From JAWVYT01 sp964605205 (GTDB lineage: Bacteria; Gemmatimonadota; Gemmatimonadetes; Longimicrobiales; RSA9), in the NCBI GenBank assembly GCA_964605205.1, contig CAZSBL010000003.1:1-64000 (forward strand): a stretch of 64,000 nt of DNA. The letters are read 5' to 3'. Below are positions 61,049 through 64,000 of the stretch, in pieces (the first letter of the stretch is position 1; each line of letters starts with the position of its first letter). Made by a program: the position numbers and the translations under genes. The notes beneath the pieces are model-generated. The model saw only the letters and a program-made list of their open reading frames with translations. It made no database searches and was not told the DNA's origin.

Positions 61049-62493
61049 TGCGGTCCCTGCGGCTGAGCCTGGCGGTCCGGGCGGCGCTGGCCATGACGCT
61101 GGCCCTCGGCGCGCTGTCGGCGGCGGTAGTGCTGGGGATGCGCGACTTCCTCGACCAGGAGCTCAACGCCAATCTGCTGAACGTGGCCTCGATCCAGGCG
61201 GCCGCCGTGACCGACGACCCCACCGGCGTCATGCGCTTCCACGAGTGGGAGCTGACGCCGGAGGAGGCCACCCAGATCCGGGAGCTGAATCGGATCGCCC
61301 AGATCTGGAGCGCCGACGGCGAGAGCCTGCTCCGGAGCCAGTTCGTCACCGAGGACCTGCCGCTGGACACGGCCGCGCTCCAGCGGGCATCGGCGGGGAA
61401 CCTGGTCATGGAAGAGCAGGAGTACCTGGACATGCCGATCCGGTCGCTCTACTACCCGCTCGAGCGCCTCGGCCCGCTCCACGCCCGGCACGTGCTCCAG
61501 GTCGCCGCGCCGCTCCAGGGCCGCAACCAGATCCTGGCACGCCTCGCCCTGATCCTGGGCGCCGTCACCCTACTCCTCGGCGCCGCCACCTTCGGCGGCG
61601 GCTGGTGGCTCGCCCGCCGCATGGTGAAGCCGGTGAGCGAGATCATCGACCAGGCCGAGTCCATCGAGGCCCCGACGCTGGACCGACGGATCGACGCCCA
61701 CGCCGACCTCCGGGAGTACGAGCGGCTGGTGGGCGTGCTCAACACCATGCTGGCCCGGCTGAACCGGGCGTTCGAGGCCCAGCGTCGGTTCACCGCCGAC
61801 GCCAGCCACGAGCTCCGGGGCCCCCTCACGGCGCTCCGCGGCGAGGTGGAGCTGGCGCTGCGCCGGGAGCGGGATCCCGAGGAGTACCGCCGCGTCCTGG
61901 CCAGCAGCCTCGAGGAGGTGGAGCGGCTGTCGCAGCTGGCCGAGGACCTCCTGACCCTGGCCCGCTCCGACGCCGGCGTCATGCAGCCTCGCCTCCAGCG
62001 GACCGACATCCTGGAGCGGGCCGAGCACGTCTTCCGTCGGCTCCAGCGCAAGGCCACCGACAAGGACATCACCCTCGAGCTCCACGCCGAGGGCCACACC
62101 GAAACGCTGGCCGACCCCGGCCTCATGGAGCAGCTCCTCTGGAACCTGGTGGACAACGCCGTCAAGTTCACGCCCGAAGGCGGCCGCGTCCGCGTCTCCA
62201 TCGAAGGCGACGGCGGTGGACTCGCCGACCATGGCGGCGACCTCACCATCCGCGTGGCCGACACCGGCCCCGGACTGCCCCCCGGCGAAGGGGACCGCAT
62301 CTTCGAGCGCTTCTACCGGGCCGACGCATCCCGGACCCACGGCGGCGAAACCGGCGGCACCGGCCTGGGCCTGGCCATCGTCCGGGCCATCGTCGATGTG
62401 CATGGCGGGAGCGTAGAGGCCCGGAACCGGGAGGCGGGTGGAGCGGAGGTCACAGTGAGAGTGCGCGGAGGGGTCACCGTCGGTCGACCCTGA
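61048..62493 (+). CDS. CusS-like membrane sensor histidine kinase
   Basis: 481-aa inner-membrane kinase. Helix 1 about 8-30; periplasmic sensor about 33-155; helix 2 about 160-185 (LALILGAVTLLLGAATFGGGWW); HAMP follows with RRMVKPVSEI. H-box FTADASHELRGPLTALRGE (family usually has SHELRTPL; here G replaces T). ATPase motifs LLWNLVDNAVKFTPEGG, VADTGPGLP, GGTGLGLAIVRAI. Partner of the preceding regulator. Confidence 0.9.
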   Translation: MRSLRLSLAVRAALAMTLALGALSAAVVLGMRDFLDQELNANLLNVASIQAAAVTDDPTGVMRFHEWELTPEEATQIRELNRIAQIWSADGESLLRSQFVTEDLPLDTAALQRASAGNLVMEEQEYLDMPIRSLYYPLERLGPLHARHVLQVAAPLQGRNQILARLALILGAVTLLLGAATFGGGWWLARRMVKPVSEIIDQAESIEAPTLDRRIDAHADLREYERLVGVLNTMLARLNRAFEAQRRFTADASHELRGPLTALRGEVELALRRERDPEEYRRVLASSLEEVERLSQLAEDLLTLARSDAGVMQPRLQRTDILERAEHVFRRLQRKATDKDITLELHAEGHTETLADPGLMEQLLWNLVDNAVKFTPEGGRVRVSIEGDGGGLADHGGDLTIRVADTGPGLPPGEGDRIFERFYRADASRTHGGETGGTGLGLAIVRAIVDVHGGSVEARNREAGGAEVTVRVRGGVTVGRP

Positions 62494-62821
62494 GCACGGA
62501 ATCGGCAGGCGGTTCGTAGCCGTTCACGATGCGGGCGAACCCGTCCTTCATTCTCGGCGTCCCGAAGTTCAACAGCAGCGCCACCTGGAGATCGGACGCC
62601 CGGAGGTACGTGTAGGTCTGGTGTCAGAATACCCGCAGGTTCTTGCTGGCCGCCTTGACCTCGACCAGGACGCAGCCGTTTACAATGAGGTCCGGCCTCA
62701 ACGTCCCGTCGAACCGCATGCCGTCATACTCGAAGTCGATGGGCTGCTGCCGCGCGACCTGATACCCCCTGCGCTCCAGCGCTCGAGCCAGAACCCGCTC
62801 GTACGTCTTCTCCTTCAGGCC
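62474..62821 (-). pseudogene. Broken GxxExxY-family gene
   Basis: Reading the minus strand from 62821 gives GLKEKTYERVLARALERRGY, then DLIVNGCVLVEVKAASKNLRVF, an in-frame TGA (62624-62626), and then QTYTYLRASDLQVALLLNFG...DGFARIVNGY to a stop at 62474. This is the GxxExxY nuclease-like fold (EVKA, then LLLNFG) cut by a nonsense codon. The usual N-terminal helix and start are missing: a stop lies just upstream in frame. Its end overlaps the convergent kinase by 20 bp. A plus-strand frame over it (62621-62884) is a shadow. Confidence 0.75.
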
Positions 62822-62918
62822 TGGCGCCTAAATATCTCTTCATACTCGCTTCACCCCCGCTTCACCCCCCACCCGTCAGGTTGAGGCTTCGCGCACGTGA
62901 CCCCGACGAGTGGAGCGG

Positions 62919-64000
62919 ATGACACGATTGATCATGGCCGGGCTGGTCGCCTCGATGATGGCCTCGCCTCTGGCCGCACAGGATGTCCGACCCGCGCAGC
63001 AGTCGGCTCCCGGGCCCACCGACGAGAGACGACTCTTCCTCTCCGAGGTCTACGAGCTGGCCCGGGAGCGCAGCCCTCTGCTCCGGGCCGCCGGCGCCCG
63101 TGCGGAGGCCGCGACCACGCGGGAGGGGTCCGCGGGGTTGCCCCCCGACCCGGCGCTCCAGCTGGGCGTGATGAACTTCTCCATCCCCGGGTTCGAGGCG
63201 GACATGCCGACCTCCATGGCGCCGAGCATCCAGGCGGTGCAGCTGCTGCCGTTCCCCGGCAAGCTGGGGCTGCGGGAGTCCATGGCCGAGCAGGCCACGG
63301 CCATGGCCCGGGCCGGTGCCGACGAGACGTGGTGGACGGTCCGGGCCCGGGCGGCCGACGCGTTCTTCCGGCTCTACGAGGTGGACCGGAAGCTGGAGGT
63401 CCTCGGGGAGACGCTGGATCTGCTGAAGGATTTCCAGGCGGTGGCCCGCTCCATGTACGCCGCCGGTACGGGCCGGCAGAGCGACGTGCTCCGGGCGAAC
63501 GTCGAGGTGGCGCGGATGGACGCCGAGATCGAGCGGATGACGGCGCTGCGACGGGTCGCCGCCGCCCGGCTCAACGCGGTCCTTAACCGCCCGGCGGACA
63601 CCCCGGTCCCCGAGGCGGTGCTCCCGTCGCTGCCCGCCGAATGGCCCGGCCGGGACACGCTCCGGAGCTGGGCCGAGGCGTCACGGCCGCTGCTCCGGCA
63701 GCAGAAGACGGGGGTCGAGCGGGCCCGGACCGGGCAGGCGCTGGCGCGCCGGCAGATCTGGCCGGACGTCAGCATCGGGCTCCAGTACGGCCAGCGTGAC
63801 GCCGGGGCGCCGGGCACCGTCCGGATGGGGAGCGCCATGATCGGGTTCAGCGTCCCGGTCTTCGCCGGCAGCCGGCAGCTCCAGGAGCGCCACGAGGCCG
63901 CGGCCCTGGAGTCCGTGGCCGAGGCGGAGCTGGCCGCCGCCCGGGCCGACGTGGACGCCCGTCTCGGCGAGCTGCTGGCGGAGCTGGAGCGAGCCCGGAC
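62919..64000 (+). CDS. TolC-family outer-membrane efflux protein, 3' end outside window
   Basis: Open from ATG 62919 to the right edge (360 residues seen). Signal peptide MAGLVASMMASPLAAQ. Then a TolC/CzcC-type alpha-helical barrel: VYELARERSPLLRAAGARAEA, SIQAVQLLPFPGKLGLRESM, MYAAGTGRQSDVLRANVEVARM, IWPDVSIGLQYGQRD. In CzcCBA/CusCBA systems this is the outer-membrane duct, and it lies downstream of a CusRS-like pair here. The inner-membrane pump and adaptor would be expected past the window edge. Confidence 0.88.
   Translation, partial: MTRLIMAGLVASMMASPLAAQDVRPAQQSAPGPTDERRLFLSEVYELARERSPLLRAAGARAEAATTREGSAGLPPDPALQLGVMNFSIPGFEADMPTSMAPSIQAVQLLPFPGKLGLRESMAEQATAMARAGADETWWTVRARAADAFFRLYEVDRKLEVLGETLDLLKDFQAVARSMYAAGTGRQSDVLRANVEVARMDAEIERMTALRRVAAARLNAVLNRPADTPVPEAVLPSLPAEWPGRDTLRSWAEASRPLLRQQKTGVERARTGQALARRQIWPDVSIGLQYGQRDAGAPGTVRMGSAMIGFSVPVFAGSRQLQERHEAAALESVAEAELAAARADVDARLGELLAELERAR

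Noticed and set aside
62621..62884. 87-aa plus-strand frame
   Set aside because: Covers the broken GxxExxY gene in antisense; no ribosome site or family.
1..64000. tRNA, rRNA, integrase or transposase genes
   Set aside because: Looked for; none could be supported in either strand.

Overview
High-GC DNA from a didermic bacterium that looks like a dissimilatory sulfur metaboliser. Two 100-N gaps (37821-37920, 45451-45550) show that it is scaffolded draft or metagenome sequence. TonB-dependent receptors with a carboxypeptidase-type N-terminal domain, BIG2/RCC1 lipoproteins, S15 peptidase, DUF1207 and a bacterial V-type ATPase fit Gemmatimonadota or a neighbouring phylum, but no rRNA or other marker gene is present, so this is inference.

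Layout. (1) 1-9703, minus strand: a complete APS pathway operon, aprB-aprA-(zinc ribbon)-(YkgJ cysteine cluster)-qmoA-qmoB-qmoC-sat. (2) 10043-10741: rex, the NADH/NAD+ sensing repressor. (3) 11011-13541, plus strand, divergent from rex: a DsrMK/TmcCB-type membrane cytochrome b plus CCG-domain iron-sulfur protein. (4) 13658-22987: a sigma-54 activator, a sigma-54-type promoter with palindromic upstream sites, then an operon holding a NifX-like protein, a second DsrK-like protein, a NarI-like cytochrome b, a four-cluster ferredoxin, an NrfD/HybB membrane protein fused to a hexaheme cytochrome, a soluble PAS histidine kinase and two single-domain receivers. (5) 23092-37998: secreted and envelope proteins (S15 peptidase, HExxH/beta-propeller protein, DUF1207 protein, two collagen-stalk hexaheme lipoproteins, a small barrel), a HEAT protein, nitronate monooxygenase and an ArsN2-like acetyltransferase. 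(6) 38283-51301: amino-acid permease fused to UspA, a very large BIG2/RCC1 lipoprotein, a TonB-dependent receptor, PEBP and PAP2 proteins. (7) 51599-59043: a seven-gene V-ATPase operon, divergent from a tandem universal stress protein. (8) 60368-64000: an OmpR/CusS-like two-component pair, a broken GxxExxY gene and the start of a TolC-family efflux gene.

How it fits together. Sat and AprBA interconvert sulfate, APS and sulfite. QmoABC connects AprBA to the quinone pool, and the two CCG-type complexes probably exchange electrons between quinone and cytoplasmic thiol/disulfide or sulfur carriers; the hexaheme domain would extend one of them into the periplasm. Three 18-bp sites with Rex geometry (half-site, 6-bp spacer, half-site) lie before aprB, between rex and the first CCG complex, and in the stress-protein promoter, so I infer a small Rex regulon. 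The dsrAB genes needed for sulfite reduction are not in the window, so direction (reduction or oxidation) is not decided by the sequence shown.

A recurring oddity is short in-frame minisatellites (15, 12 or 9 bp units) inside or at the ends of genes; one of them coincides with an assembly gap.
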